Origin: Streptomyces sp. 549
GTDB taxonomy: Bacteria; Actinomycetota; Actinomycetes; Streptomycetales; Streptomycetaceae
Direction of reading: 5' to 3'
Length of the DNA: 64,000 nt
Assembly: GCF_030124175.1 (NCBI RefSeq)
Contig: NZ_JASKMT010000016.1
Location: 1 to 64,000 of the forward strand
Part shown: positions 48,785-57,586 of the stretch, one piece after another
Numbering within the stretch: the stretch's first letter is position 1
Layout: each line of letters starts with the position of its first letter
Position numbers and translations under genes: made by a program
The notes under the pieces: model-generated
Seen by the model: the letters and a program-made list of their open reading frames with translations, nothing else
Told to the model about the DNA's origin: nothing
Databases searched by the model: none

Positions 48785-48862
48785 ATGATCACGCACTCGT
48801 TCACCGCGCCGGGGCCCTCGTGCGCCCCGGACCGGGACGGGTGCGAGCGGTCCGGTCGATAG
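48785..48862 (+). CDS. Leaderless micro-ORF with two Cys codons
   Basis: A 25-codon frame, MITHSFTAPGPSCAPDRDGC then ERSGR, ending TAG. It starts at the predicted first base of the transcript and ends 166 bp before a TauD-like dioxygenase gene. Short leaderless frames with Cys codons ahead of sulfur genes act as cysteine-responsive attenuators in mycobacteria. A weak GC hairpin (GCCCGG 48876-48881 with CCGGGC 48892-48897) follows. The peptide itself need not be functional. Confidence 0.5.
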   Translation: MITHSFTAPGPSCAPDRDGCERSGR

Positions 48863-49028
48863 CTGCGGACCTCCCGCCCGGCCCCTCTGCGCCGGGCACT
48901 CCGCCGCCCCCGTACCGCCACTGTGGACCAGGTGCCCCGCGCCTCTCCCTGCTCTCCCCCTCCGTGCGCGGTTCGCGGGCTGTCAGGCCCCCGTTCGCAC
49001 CGGCCCTCGCACACCCGCAGGAGCACAG

Positions 49029-50057
49029 ATGACCGTCACCACCGGTGGCCCCGCCCCCGCCCCGACCTTCTCCCCGTCCTCCCCCTCGCCGGTCCCGGCC
49101 ACCCCCGTCTCCGACTGCCCGCCCGCTGCCGAGCGGGCCGCCGGTGTGTGGTTGCGGGAGGCCCGTGTACCGGACGGCGGCCTGTTCGAGGGCCGCCGGG
49201 TGCTGCGGCGGGTGCCCGACGGCTGGGAGGGCCGCCCCTACGAGCGGTTCGAGCTGGTGCCGCGCGGGCGGCTGATCGGCGCCGAGATACGCGGCGTGGA
49301 CCTGTCCCGTCCGCTGGCCGACGGGCTGCGGGAGGAGCTGAACCGGGCGCTGCTGGAGTGGAAGGTGCTGTTCTTCCGCGGCCAGGGCCTCAGCTCCGCG
49401 CAGCAGCGCGCCTTCGCCCGCCACTGGGGCGAGTTGGAGACCAACCCGCTGCTGGCCACGGGGTCGGCGGCGGAGGTGGTGCGGTTCGAGAAGGGCGGGG
49501 ACGCGGCGCCGACGTTCGAGAACGTGTGGCACGCGGACGTCACGTTCCGGGAGCGGCCCGCGATGGGTGCGGTGCTCCAGCTCCACGAGGTTCCGCCGGT
49601 CGGTGGCGACACGATGTGGGCGGACATGGCCGCCGCCTACGACAACCTGCCCGCCGAGGTGCGCGCGAGGATCGACGGCGCCACCGCCGTGCACGACTTC
49701 ATCCCCGGTTTCGCCCGGTTCTACGGACCGGAGCGGCTGGCCCCGCTGCAGGACGCCTTCCCGCCCGTGCAGCACCCGGTGGTCCGCGTCCACCCGGAGA
49801 CCGGTCGGCGGCTGCTGTTCGTCAACACCTCGTTCACCACCCGCATCACCGGCATGGACCGGGAGGAGAGCGACACCCTGCTGCGCTACCTGGTGCAGCA
49901 GGCCCATGTGCCGGAGTACCAGGTGCGGTGGCGCTGGCGCGCCGGCGACCTGGCCTTCTGGGACAACCGCGCCACCCAGCACTACGCCGTGGACGACTAC
50001 GCGCCGCACCGCCGCGTCGCGGAGCGGGTCGCCATCGCCGGGGACCGCCCCCGCTGA
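49029..50057 (+). CDS. TauD/TfdA-family Fe(II)/2-oxoglutarate dioxygenase
   Basis: A 342-aa oxygenase. Iron ligands are the HxD in VWHADVTFRERPA and the distal His in ATQHYAVDDY; 2-oxoglutarate is held by Arg in HRRVAERVAI. WKVLFFRGQGLS and GARVEW-like sites match taurine or alkylsulfonate dioxygenases, which release sulfite as a sulfur source, though carboxylate substrates are possible. About 80 Pro/Arg-rich residues precede the domain. The Cys micro-ORF upstream supports a sulfur role. Confidence 0.88.
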   Translation: MTVTTGGPAPAPTFSPSSPSPVPATPVSDCPPAAERAAGVWLREARVPDGGLFEGRRVLRRVPDGWEGRPYERFELVPRGRLIGAEIRGVDLSRPLADGLREELNRALLEWKVLFFRGQGLSSAQQRAFARHWGELETNPLLATGSAAEVVRFEKGGDAAPTFENVWHADVTFRERPAMGAVLQLHEVPPVGGDTMWADMAAAYDNLPAEVRARIDGATAVHDFIPGFARFYGPERLAPLQDAFPPVQHPVVRVHPETGRRLLFVNTSFTTRITGMDREESDTLLRYLVQQAHVPEYQVRWRWRAGDLAFWDNRATQHYAVDDYAPHRRVAERVAIAGDRPR

Positions 50058-50095
50058 GCGGCGGGCTGCCGTCTGCGCACGGCTGCCGTCTCCGC

Positions 50096-50167
50096 CGGGT
50101 GCGCGATATCCGGCGGGTGCGCGTTATCCGGCGGGTGCGCGTTATCCGGCGGGTGCGCGTTATCCGG
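50096..50167. repeat. Four 18-bp tandem repeats on the ArsR stop codon
   Basis: CGGGTGCGCGTTATCCGG repeats at 50096, 50114, 50132 and 50150; the first copy has one A for T. The last copy (50150-50167) contains the stop (50160-50162) and final codons of the ArsR gene; three more copies run downstream. Confidence 0.95.
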
Positions 50168-50564
50168 CGGAGCCGGGCACCCGTTCCAGGTCCGGTCGCC
50201 CGGCGGGGTGGTGGTCCTTCAGATGGTCGGCCTGGCCGTCAGCCTGGCGGAGTTCGGCAAGCAACTCGGTCTGTCCGGCGAGCAGTTCGGTCAGGATGCG
50301 CCGGGCAGCCGCCAGTAGCTCGGCCACGTCGCCGCCCGCGAGCGCGTAGTTGACGGTGGAGCCGTCGCGGATGGACACCACGATGCCCGACCGCCTCAGC
50401 ACCGCCAACTGCTGTGACAGGTTCGAGGGTTCGACCTCGATCTCGTTCAGCAGGTCCCGCACCGACACCGGGCCGTGCTGGAGCAGTTCCAGGACGCGGA
50501 TGCGGACCGGGTGCCCGAGCATGCGGAAGAACTCCGCCTTGGCCTGGTACAGGGGTACCTGCAT
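50160..50564 (-). CDS. ArsR/SmtB-family regulator
   Basis: A 134-aa winged-helix regulator from ATG 50564 (MQVPLYQAKAEFFRMLGHP); the longer frame upstream has no similarity. Core: RIRVLELLQHGPVSVRDLL, VEPSNLSQQLAVLRRSGIV, and the wing SIRDGSTVNYAL. The usual metal-binding Cys are absent from the alpha-3 helix, so it may sense a non-metal signal. Its stop codon lies inside an 18-bp tandem repeat. Confidence 0.9.
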   Translation of the reverse strand: MQVPLYQAKAEFFRMLGHPVRIRVLELLQHGPVSVRDLLNEIEVEPSNLSQQLAVLRRSGIVVSIRDGSTVNYALAGGDVAELLAAARRILTELLAGQTELLAELRQADGQADHLKDHHPAGRPDLERVPGSAG

Positions 50565-50766
50565 CGTGAAGTCTCCTGCCGCAGTCGATGGTTCGCCTCT
50601 CCCCGAGCGGCGGGCCGGGCATGTCCGACCCGGCTCGGCGGGGTCGTCCCGTCCATCCTGCCGCCTCCGGGCCCCGCGCCCCCATGACATTGATCGAATC
50701 ACGATGTGTCGAATTGAAGAAATCTTCAACTTGTGGGCGCACGGAGTCCGGAGGGCGGGTGCGCGA

Positions 50767-51141
50767 CTAGACCTCCAGTTCCGCCTCGACGCGCTTCAAC
50801 TGGTGGCGGGCCATCGCCAGGTTGGCGTTGCGCTTGTCCAGCACCAGGTACAGGAAGAGGCCGTTCCCGCCGCGCCCGCTGATCAGCCGGATGAGGTGGT
50901 ACTGGCCGCCGAGGGTGATGAGCACGTCCTCGATCTCGTCCTTCAGCCCGAGGTGCTCCATGGTGCGCACCTTGGCGCGGATCACGTCGGTGTTGCCTGC
51001 GGCGGCAACCGACAGGTCGAGGTCCTTACCTCCGCCGATGGTGCCGAGCGCCATGCCGCTGGTGTAGTCGACCAGGGCAGCGCCCACGCTGCCCTCGATC
51101 GAGGCCATGGTCTCCTTGAGGGAGGTCTCCACGTTCGCCAT
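50767..51141 (-). CDS. Roadblock/LC7-like protein
   Basis: A 124-aa protein from ATG 51141 (MANVETSLKETMASIEGSVG). The GTIGGGKDLDLSVAAAGNTDV core, beta strand DVLITLGGQYHLIRLI and helix LDKRNANLAMARHQLKRVE match single-domain roadblock proteins. In Streptomyces these regulate small GTPases in conservons (CvnB-like), but no GTPase, histidine kinase or DUF742 gene is adjacent, so it stands alone. Confidence 0.85.
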   Translation of the reverse strand: MANVETSLKETMASIEGSVGAALVDYTSGMALGTIGGGKDLDLSVAAAGNTDVIRAKVRTMEHLGLKDEIEDVLITLGGQYHLIRLISGRGGNGLFLYLVLDKRNANLAMARHQLKRVEAELEV

Positions 51142-51563
51142 TCTGCAACTCACTCCTCGTCGCTGAACCGGGTTGGGGCGCCGTTCCGCCGCGTAGGGCC
51201 GCGGACGAATCGCCGGAAACCGGAGACTACGCAGCGTGGTGGGATGTTCGGATGGGTATACGGGTTCCCGCGGTGAGCACGCCGGACGGTTGTAGGATGC
51301 GCGCCGCCGAGCGCGGGCGACCCGGCGCACACGCGAGGGTGAACGCCGCCGCACACCCGTTCTCGCACCTCCGGGGGGTCATCACTACGGGTGCTTGCGC
51401 CGGCCCCGGCGGCGCGTCGCCCTGCCCCCGGGCGCCCGGCCCACAAGACTGAGCGGCGCCGGAACGGCGCAGGTCTGCCGACCGGCCTGGACGGGCTCCG
51501 TGCTTCTCCCGCACCCCCCTCGGAGAGGCGCACGAGCCAGCGAGCAGTGAGCCGGCGGATCAA
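51142..51563. other. Divergent intergenic region
   Basis: About 420 bp between the roadblock gene and the lipase gene. TTGTAGGATGC near 51290 gives a good minus-10 (TAGGAT) on the plus strand, but the next start in that direction is 270 bp away. No gene or stable hairpin seen. Confidence 0.45.
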
Positions 51564-53000
51564 GTGGAGTCAGTGGAGCCAGAGTTGCCAGTCCCCATTT
51601 CGCCGGTGGACCCGCCCGGCCACCCGGCCGCCCGTCACCCGGCCGCCCGTCACCGCCGGACCCTCCAGGTCCGCAGGACCAGCCGGGCCCACCGGACCAG
51701 CCGGACGCCCCGGGCGCGCAGGACCCTCGGCGCGTTCGCCGCGTTCCTCACCCTCACAGCCGGTACGCCCCCGGCCGCTGCCCACTCCGCGCCGCCCCCT
51801 GCCCCACCGGCCCTCGCCCCATCGGCCCACGCCCCATCGGCCCTCGCCCCTTCAGCCCACACCCCATCGGCCCAGGCCAGACCGGCCCACACCCCGCCGG
51901 TCCCTGCGCCGCGTGCGCCGGAGGGCGCCGGGCAGCGGCCCGGCGAGCTGGTCAGCGTCGTGCCACAGCGCTTCAAGCCCAGCCCTCTGACGCCGCCCAC
52001 GGCCAGGTCGTGGAGGATTCACTACCGCTCGACGACCGCTGACGGACGTCCGAACGTCGTCTCCGGCACCGTGATCGTGCCCCCGGGCCGGCGCACCGGC
52101 CCCCGCCCGCTGCTCACGTACGCCGTCGGCACGGTCGGCCTCGCCGACCAGTGCGCGCCCTCCCGCACGTTCCCGACCGGCAGGACGAGGGAGGGCACGC
52201 TCGTGCAGCAGGCGCTGGACCGCGGCTGGGCGGTCGCCGTCACCGACTACGAGGGCCTGGGCACTCCGGGCGTGCACACCTACACCGTCGGCCGGTCCGC
52301 CGGGCACGCGGTGCTGGACGCGGCGCGGGCCGCGCTGCGGCTGCCGGAGGCGGGCCTCGCCGCGGACGCGCCGATCGGAGTCATGGGCTACTCGCAGGGC
52401 GGCCAGGCGTCGAGCTGGGCCGCCGAACTGCACGCCTCGTACGCGCCGGAGCTGCGCGTGAGGGGCATCGCGACCGGGGGCGTGCCGCAGGACCTGCTGG
52501 CGGTGGCCGCGCACAACGAGGGGCGGGCCGGTTCCGGGCTGGTCGTGATGGCCGCGATCGGCCAGGACGCGGCCTTCCCCGAACTGGCACTGGACCGGTA
52601 CCTCAACGCCCGGGGCAGGCTCCAGCGCCGGATCGCGGAGAACCAGTGTGTGGAACTGGCCTCGGGCACCTGGCCGTTCGGCCGCTTCGACGCCATCACC
52701 CACACCAACCCGCTGACCCGCCCCGACTGGGTGCGCCGGCTCGACCAGTCCCGGCTCGGCCGGACCGCGCCGCAGGCGCCCGTCTTCCTCTACCACGGGT
52801 CCGCCGACACTCTCATCCCCTACTGGTCCGGCACCGGACTGCGCGACGAGTGGCGGTCCCGGGGCGCCGACGTCACCTTCACCACGCTGCCGCTGAAGCA
52901 CGTCCCCGGCGCCTACGGCGGCGCGCCGCTCGCCATGGCGTGGCTGGCCGACCGCTTCCGCACGGGCACGGGTGCGAGCGGGGGCACGAGCGGGCGCTGA
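51564..53000 (+). CDS. Secretory triacylglycerol lipase (LIP family)
   Basis: A 478-aa exported alpha/beta hydrolase. The triad is Ser277 in GYSQGG, Asp415 in HGSADTLIPY and His446 in LKHVPGAYGG. The first 45 residues are Arg/His/Pro-rich before a signal peptide ending TPPAAAHSA, so the true start may be later than GTG 51564 (the next GTG is 51573). A low-complexity PSA(H/L/Q)(A/T) stretch (about 84-105) links signal and domain. An Arg/Pro-rich start is unusual and partly repeat-derived. Confidence 0.85.
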   Translation: MESVEPELPVPISPVDPPGHPAARHPAARHRRTLQVRRTSRAHRTSRTPRARRTLGAFAAFLTLTAGTPPAAAHSAPPPAPPALAPSAHAPSALAPSAHTPSAQARPAHTPPVPAPRAPEGAGQRPGELVSVVPQRFKPSPLTPPTARSWRIHYRSTTADGRPNVVSGTVIVPPGRRTGPRPLLTYAVGTVGLADQCAPSRTFPTGRTREGTLVQQALDRGWAVAVTDYEGLGTPGVHTYTVGRSAGHAVLDAARAALRLPEAGLAADAPIGVMGYSQGGQASSWAAELHASYAPELRVRGIATGGVPQDLLAVAAHNEGRAGSGLVVMAAIGQDAAFPELALDRYLNARGRLQRRIAENQCVELASGTWPFGRFDAITHTNPLTRPDWVRRLDQSRLGRTAPQAPVFLYHGSADTLIPYWSGTGLRDEWRSRGADVTFTTLPLKHVPGAYGGAPLAMAWLADRFRTGTGASGGTSGR

Positions 53001-53035
53001 CGGCTACCGGACCGGCAGCTGACGGCGGACTGGCC

Positions 53036-53335
53036 TCAGTGGTCGTCCCAGTGGCCGTCGTGGGCGGCGTGGCGGTGGCCGTCGTGCACGTAGTCGGTGT
53101 GGTCGCCGTGCGGGACCGGCTGGTGGCCGCAGCCCTCACCGTGCTCGTGACCGTGCTCGGCGTGCACGATGTGCCCGGCCGGCTCGCACTCGTCCCAGTG
53201 GTCGCCGTGCGAGCGGTGCAGATGCCCGTCGTGGGCGTACTCGACGTGGTCGCCGTGCTCGACCTGCTGATGGCCGCAGTCCGGGGCGTGCTCGTGGCTG
53301 TGCGCGTCGTGGATCGCGTGGGTGGCTGACGTCAT
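53036..53335 (-). CDS. Histidine-rich metal-binding protein
   Basis: A 99-aa protein from ATG 53335 (MTSATHAIHDAHSHEHAPDC) with 28 or so His. It is an internal duplication: CGHQQVEHGDHVEYAHDGHL and CGHQPVPHGDHTDYVHDGHR. The Cys-Gly-His plus HGDH pattern suggests zinc or nickel binding. It is convergent with the lipase and 148 bp from a fatty acyl ligase. An ArsR gene lies 2.5 kb away but without an obvious shared operator. Confidence 0.85.
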   Translation of the reverse strand: MTSATHAIHDAHSHEHAPDCGHQQVEHGDHVEYAHDGHLHRSHGDHWDECEPAGHIVHAEHGHEHGEGCGHQPVPHGDHTDYVHDGHRHAAHDGHWDDH

Positions 53336-53488
53336 CGCGGTGCTCCCTGCCTCGGGGCGTCCCGCGACGGGCCCGCGACGGGCGCGGGCTGCGGTGCCGC
53401 AGGAGCCTGCTGACACGTCCAGCCTAACGCCGGCGCCCGGTTGCGCACCTTTGCCCCGGTTCACCCGCCCGGTCCGGCCGCCAGGCGC

Positions 53489-55798
53489 TCAGTCGTAGAG
53501 CGCCTGGATCTGCCGGGCGTGGTCGCGGGTGATCGCCGCGCGGCGCAGCTTCAGCGACGGCGTCAGGTGGCCGTCGGCCTCGGAGAAGGGGTGCGGCAGC
53601 ACGGCGAACCCGCGGATGGACTCGGCGTGCGAGACGAGCCGGTTGGCCTCGTTCACGGCCTGCTGGAGGTTGTGCCGCAGATCGCCGTCCTCGACCAGGT
53701 CCTCGATCGGCACGTCCTCCTTGTGGTGCATGCGGCGCCAGTGGGTGAGGCCGTCGGGGTCAAGAGTGATCAGCGCCGTGAGGTGGGGCCGGTTGTCGCC
53801 GACGACCAGGCACTGGTCGATCAGCGGGTGGGCGCGCAGCCAGTTCTCCAGCGGTGCCGGGGCGACGTTCTTGCCGCCGGACGTGATCAGCAGGTCCTTC
53901 TTGCGGCCGGTGATCGTCAGGTAGCCGTCGGCGTCGAGTTCACCCAGGTCGCCGGTGGCGAACCAGCCCTCGGCGTCGGTCTCCGGCACCACCTGCCCGG
54001 TCGCGGCGTTCCAGTACCCGCCGAAGACGTGGCGGCCCTTCAGCAGCACCTCGCCGTCCTCCGCGATCCGCACCGCGGTACCGGGCACCGGCCAGCCGAC
54101 CGTACCCAGCCGGGGCCGCTGCGGCGGGGTGACGGTGGACGCGGCGGTGGTCTCGGTCAGACCGTAGCCCTCGTAGACCTCGATGCCGGCGCCCGCGTAG
54201 AACGCGCCGAGCCGGCGCCCCAGCGGCGAGCCGCCGCAGATGACGTGCCGCACCCGGCCGCCGAGCGCCGCCCGCAGCCGCCGGTAGACCAGCGGGTCGT
54301 AGAGGCCGCGGGCCGCCCGCAGCACCCGCCCGGGGCCCCTGCCCTCACCCACCTGCCCCTGGGCCTGCGCCTCACCGAAGCGGACCGCGACGTGCGCGGC
54401 CCGGTCGAACGAGGACGCCTTGCGCATGTTCTCGGCGGTGGCCCGGCCGGTGTTGTAGACCTTCTCCAACACGTGCGGGATGGCCAGCAGGAACGTGGGC
54501 CGGAACGAGGCGAGGTCGGCGAGCAGCTCCTCGGACTGGATGCTGGGCGCGTGGCCGAGCCGCACCCGGGCCCGCAGGCAGCCCACGGCGACCATGCGGC
54601 CGAAGACGTGGGCGAGCGGCAGGAACAGCAGGGTGGACGCGGGCTCGTCGCTGACCGAGCGGAACACCGGGTCCAGCAGGGCGACGCAGTTGTCGACCTC
54701 GGCGAGGAAGTTGCCGTGGGTGAGCACGCAGCCCTTCGGCTGCCCGGTGGTCCCGGAGGTGTAGACGAGGGTCGCGACGGTGTCCGGTCCCAGCAGCGCG
54801 CGGCGCTCGGTGACGAGTGCGTCCGGCACCGGCCGTCCCCTGGTCACCAGCTGGCTGACGGCACCGTTGTCGAGTTGCCACAGGTCGCGCAGCCCCGGCA
54901 GGTCGCCTCGGATGCCGCTGACCAGCCGCACCCCCGCCACGTCCTCGACGACGACGGCCGCGGCCCCGGCGTCCTGGAGTATCCAGCGGGCCTGCGCGGG
55001 GGACGACGTGGGGTAGAGGGGGACGGTGATGAGCCCGGCGGCCCACGCGGCGAAGTCCAGCAGGGTCCACTCGTAGCCGGTGCGGGCCATGATGGCGAGC
55101 CGGTCGCCGGGACGCAGACCCGAGGCGAGCAGCCCGCGGGCGACGGCCTGCACCTCGGCGGCGAAGTCGGCGCTGGTGACGTCCCGCCAGCCGCCGTCCT
55201 CCTGCTTGCGCGCGAACACCACGTCGGTGGGCGCCTCGGCGGCGTTGTCGAAGGGGATGTCCGCCAGCGAGCCCCTGACCGGGGGCGGCACCAGCGGCTC
55301 CACCTGCGCCTGCCGGACCACGCCGTCCACCAGGTGCAGCAGGGGCGGCACCGGCGTCGCCCCTGCGTCCGCCGGACGGGTTCCGGACGCCGGACGGGTT
55401 CCGGACGCCGGGTCGGCTCCGGACGCCGGGTCGGCTCCGGACGCGGGGCCTGCTCCGCACGCGGGGCCGGCTCCGGACGCGGGGCCGGCTCCGGACGCGG
55501 GGCCGGGCTGCGGACCCGCCGCGGGCTCCGGTGCCGGCGCGGGCTCCCGCGCCGGAGTGGACCGGGGCGCGGGGGACGCCTGCGACGCGGCGCTCTCCAG
55601 GGCGCCCGCCGAGCTGCCCGCGTGGCCCGGGAGCCGGTGCGGGGTGAACGGGCCGCGCACGGCCCCGGCCGCCTCCGCGTCCTCGTGCCCGGCCGGACGG
55701 TCCGCCCGCGCCGGGCGCTCCGGAGCGGCGGCATCGTCCCCGCCGGCGGGCAGCGCGAGGCGGTCGGGCGGTGCGGGAAGGTCGCGCGATGCGGACAT
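53489..55798 (-). CDS. Long-chain fatty-acid--CoA ligase (AMP-forming)
   Basis: A 769-aa adenylate-forming enzyme. P-loop VYTSGTTGQPKG, A5 motif YGLTETTAAS, A7 TGDLGELDADGY, A10 KNVAPAPLE: all core motifs are present. The catalytic part is about 590 residues; the first 160 or so are a Pro/Ala-rich low-complexity region containing an imperfect hexapeptide repeat (PASGxx, eight copies). ATG 55798 is the only start upstream of that region, so the extension is probably made. Confidence 0.92.
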   Translation of the reverse strand: MSASRDLPAPPDRLALPAGGDDAAAPERPARADRPAGHEDAEAAGAVRGPFTPHRLPGHAGSSAGALESAASQASPAPRSTPAREPAPAPEPAAGPQPGPASGAGPASGAGPACGAGPASGADPASGADPASGTRPASGTRPADAGATPVPPLLHLVDGVVRQAQVEPLVPPPVRGSLADIPFDNAAEAPTDVVFARKQEDGGWRDVTSADFAAEVQAVARGLLASGLRPGDRLAIMARTGYEWTLLDFAAWAAGLITVPLYPTSSPAQARWILQDAGAAAVVVEDVAGVRLVSGIRGDLPGLRDLWQLDNGAVSQLVTRGRPVPDALVTERRALLGPDTVATLVYTSGTTGQPKGCVLTHGNFLAEVDNCVALLDPVFRSVSDEPASTLLFLPLAHVFGRMVAVGCLRARVRLGHAPSIQSEELLADLASFRPTFLLAIPHVLEKVYNTGRATAENMRKASSFDRAAHVAVRFGEAQAQGQVGEGRGPGRVLRAARGLYDPLVYRRLRAALGGRVRHVICGGSPLGRRLGAFYAGAGIEVYEGYGLTETTAASTVTPPQRPRLGTVGWPVPGTAVRIAEDGEVLLKGRHVFGGYWNAATGQVVPETDAEGWFATGDLGELDADGYLTITGRKKDLLITSGGKNVAPAPLENWLRAHPLIDQCLVVGDNRPHLTALITLDPDGLTHWRRMHHKEDVPIEDLVEDGDLRHNLQQAVNEANRLVSHAESIRGFAVLPHPFSEADGHLTPSLKLRRAAITRDHARQIQALYD
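55376..55510. repeat. 18-bp coding minisatellite in the acyl-CoA ligase gene
   Basis: About eight in-frame 18-bp units encode PASGTR, PASGTR, PASGAD, PASGAD, PASGAG, PACGAG, PASGAG, PASGAG. The period keeps the frame, so copy number can vary harmlessly. Confidence 0.85.
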
Positions 55799-56053
55799 AT
55801 GGGCTCCGGCCCCCCGGTTGACAGCGATTCAGTAACTGCTCGCGGTCGTAGGGTGACGCGACCGGGGTGTACTTGGCCAGAGCGCGTCGCGTTCCGACGA
55901 GACACCTTCACCGGACGGACACACACCGCCGCACCGGACGGGGACGCACACTGTCCCGAAACCGCCCGATTCCGGTAACCCTGTGGATGCCTGCGCGCCG
56001 CCTTCGCTTTCCCCCGGTGGACTGCGATGATCATCCGCACTGCGAGGAGTTCT

Positions 56054-57127
56054 GTGGGGAACGGCACCATCAAGGGCATGACCGGCCCGGTACGCGTGCG
56101 ACGGCGGCTGGGACTGCTGCTGGTCGTGCTGGTCACCCTGCTGACCGCCGGCTGGTTGGACGGCGGCGCGGGCCCGTCCGCGCACGGCGGGCCGACGCGG
56201 CCCGGCGGCGCGCAGTCCGACGGCCCCCGGGCCGACCGGCAGCCGGGCCCTCCCTCGGCGACACTCGTCCGCTCCGAACGCAGCGCGCCGCGCACGGTGG
56301 ACCTGACCATCGACTCGCCCGCACTGGGCCGCGAGGTCGGCACCCGGGTCCTGCTGCCGCCGGGCTTCGACACCCGGCCCGAGCGCCGCTGGCCGGTGCT
56401 GTACCTGCTGCACGGTTGCTGCTACCCGGGCGAGAGCTACCGGCTGTGGACGGAGAAGACGGACGTCGAGACGGTCACCGCCTCGCTGGAGGCGCTGGTG
56501 GTCATGCCGGAGGGCGGCCCGGTCGGCTACTACAGCGACTGGTGGCACGGCGGCCGCGGCGGAGCCGACGCCTGGGAGACCTTCCACCTGACCGAGCTGC
56601 GGCAGGTGCTGGAGCGCACGCTGCGGGCCGGCGACCGGCGGGCGGTGGCCGGGGTGTCGATGGGCGGTACCGGCGCGATGCTGTACGCCGCACGGAACCC
56701 GGGCGTGTTCACCATGGCGGCCTCGTTCAGCGGCAGACTGGACACCCAGGCCGACGCGGACGCGGTACTGCGCAAGGTGGCCCGCTTCACGCCCGACCCG
56801 ACCGCGCTGTGGGGCGACCCGCAGGCCCAGTCGGCGGTCTGGGCCGCGCACAACCCGCAGCGGCTGCTGGAGGCACTGCCCGCGGGCTTCCCCGTCTACG
56901 TCTCCTGCGGTGACGGCCGGCCCGGCCCGATGGACGGGCCGAAGGCCGGGTTCAGCCGGCTGGAGGCGCAGTTCGACGGCATGGCCGAGGCCTTCGTCGA
57001 CCGGGCCAGGGAACGCGGACTGCACGTCACCGCCCACCGATACGGCGCCGGCACCCACACCTGGCGCTACTGGGCGCGCGAGCTGGCCACCGCGCTGCCG
57101 CAGCTCGCCAGCGCCCTCGGGGTGTGA
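56054..57127 (+). CDS. Secreted esterase (esterase-D/antigen-85-like)
   Basis: A 357-aa exported alpha/beta hydrolase. GTG 56054 is chosen because GAGGAG lies four bases before it; ATG 56027 and ATG 56078 are alternatives. Signal segment RRRLGLLLVVLVTLLTAGWL, then LLPPGFDTRPERRWPVLYLL, nucleophile Ser in GVSMGGTGAML, and His in GAGTHTWRYW. The fold is that of esterase D and mycolyltransferases; an ester or trehalose-lipid substrate is possible. Confidence 0.88.
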   Translation: MGNGTIKGMTGPVRVRRRLGLLLVVLVTLLTAGWLDGGAGPSAHGGPTRPGGAQSDGPRADRQPGPPSATLVRSERSAPRTVDLTIDSPALGREVGTRVLLPPGFDTRPERRWPVLYLLHGCCYPGESYRLWTEKTDVETVTASLEALVVMPEGGPVGYYSDWWHGGRGGADAWETFHLTELRQVLERTLRAGDRRAVAGVSMGGTGAMLYAARNPGVFTMAASFSGRLDTQADADAVLRKVARFTPDPTALWGDPQAQSAVWAAHNPQRLLEALPAGFPVYVSCGDGRPGPMDGPKAGFSRLEAQFDGMAEAFVDRARERGLHVTAHRYGAGTHTWRYWARELATALPQLASALGV

Positions 57128-57550
57128 CACTCCCCCGCGGACCGGTCGGCCGACCGCGGCGGCGACCGTGAGGTACCGCGGTCCCTCAGGCCGTGGGGAG
57201 GCGCGCGGGGCCGACCATTTCAGTGAGCGTGGTCGTGGGCATGGCGGATCAGCCTCCGTCGAGGTGGTGTACGGGCTGGTCGTGAGCCGGGTCCCGGACG
57301 GAGTGCGCCGCCCGGGACCCGGCCCCCAGACTGCCGCGCGCCCCTGGAGCCGTCGATCACGCCTGAGGTAACGCCCCTCGACCCCCGGGGTGATCACGCT
57401 GGCCCTCCGGCACGTCGTCCGGGCCGGTCTCCCGCGTCACCGGCAGATCCGGCCGCAGCGTCCCGGAGGCGACCACGGCTGTAGTCGCCGGGGTCGAACG
57501 CCGCACGCCCCCGGCGGCCGGGTGGCCGTCGGGGGCGTGCGGGTCGTGCG
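57128..57550. other. Convergent intergenic region
   Basis: About 420 bp between the esterase and symporter stops. It holds a 14-bp palindrome, CGGTCGGCCGACCG at 57143-57156, 16 bp after the esterase stop, which may act as its terminator. No gene is supported. Confidence 0.5.
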
Positions 57551-57586
57551 GGGGCCGTGGCTCAGGCGGGGGCCGTGGCTCAGGCG
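57551..57586. repeat. 18-bp tandem repeat on the symporter stop codon
   Basis: GGGGCCGTGGCTCAGGCG at 57551-57568 is repeated at 57569-57586. The second copy holds the symporter stop (57580-57582) and last codons; the first lies downstream of the stop. Confidence 0.93.

Noticed and set aside
47419..50057. Secondary-metabolite cluster (P450 plus dioxygenase)
   Set aside because: No synthase, cyclase, transporter or pathway regulator beyond the local TetR and ArsR is present; the two genes look like separate units.
50096..50167. Possible CRISPR array
   Set aside because: The 18-bp units are directly abutted without spacers and overlap a stop codon; no cas gene is in the window.
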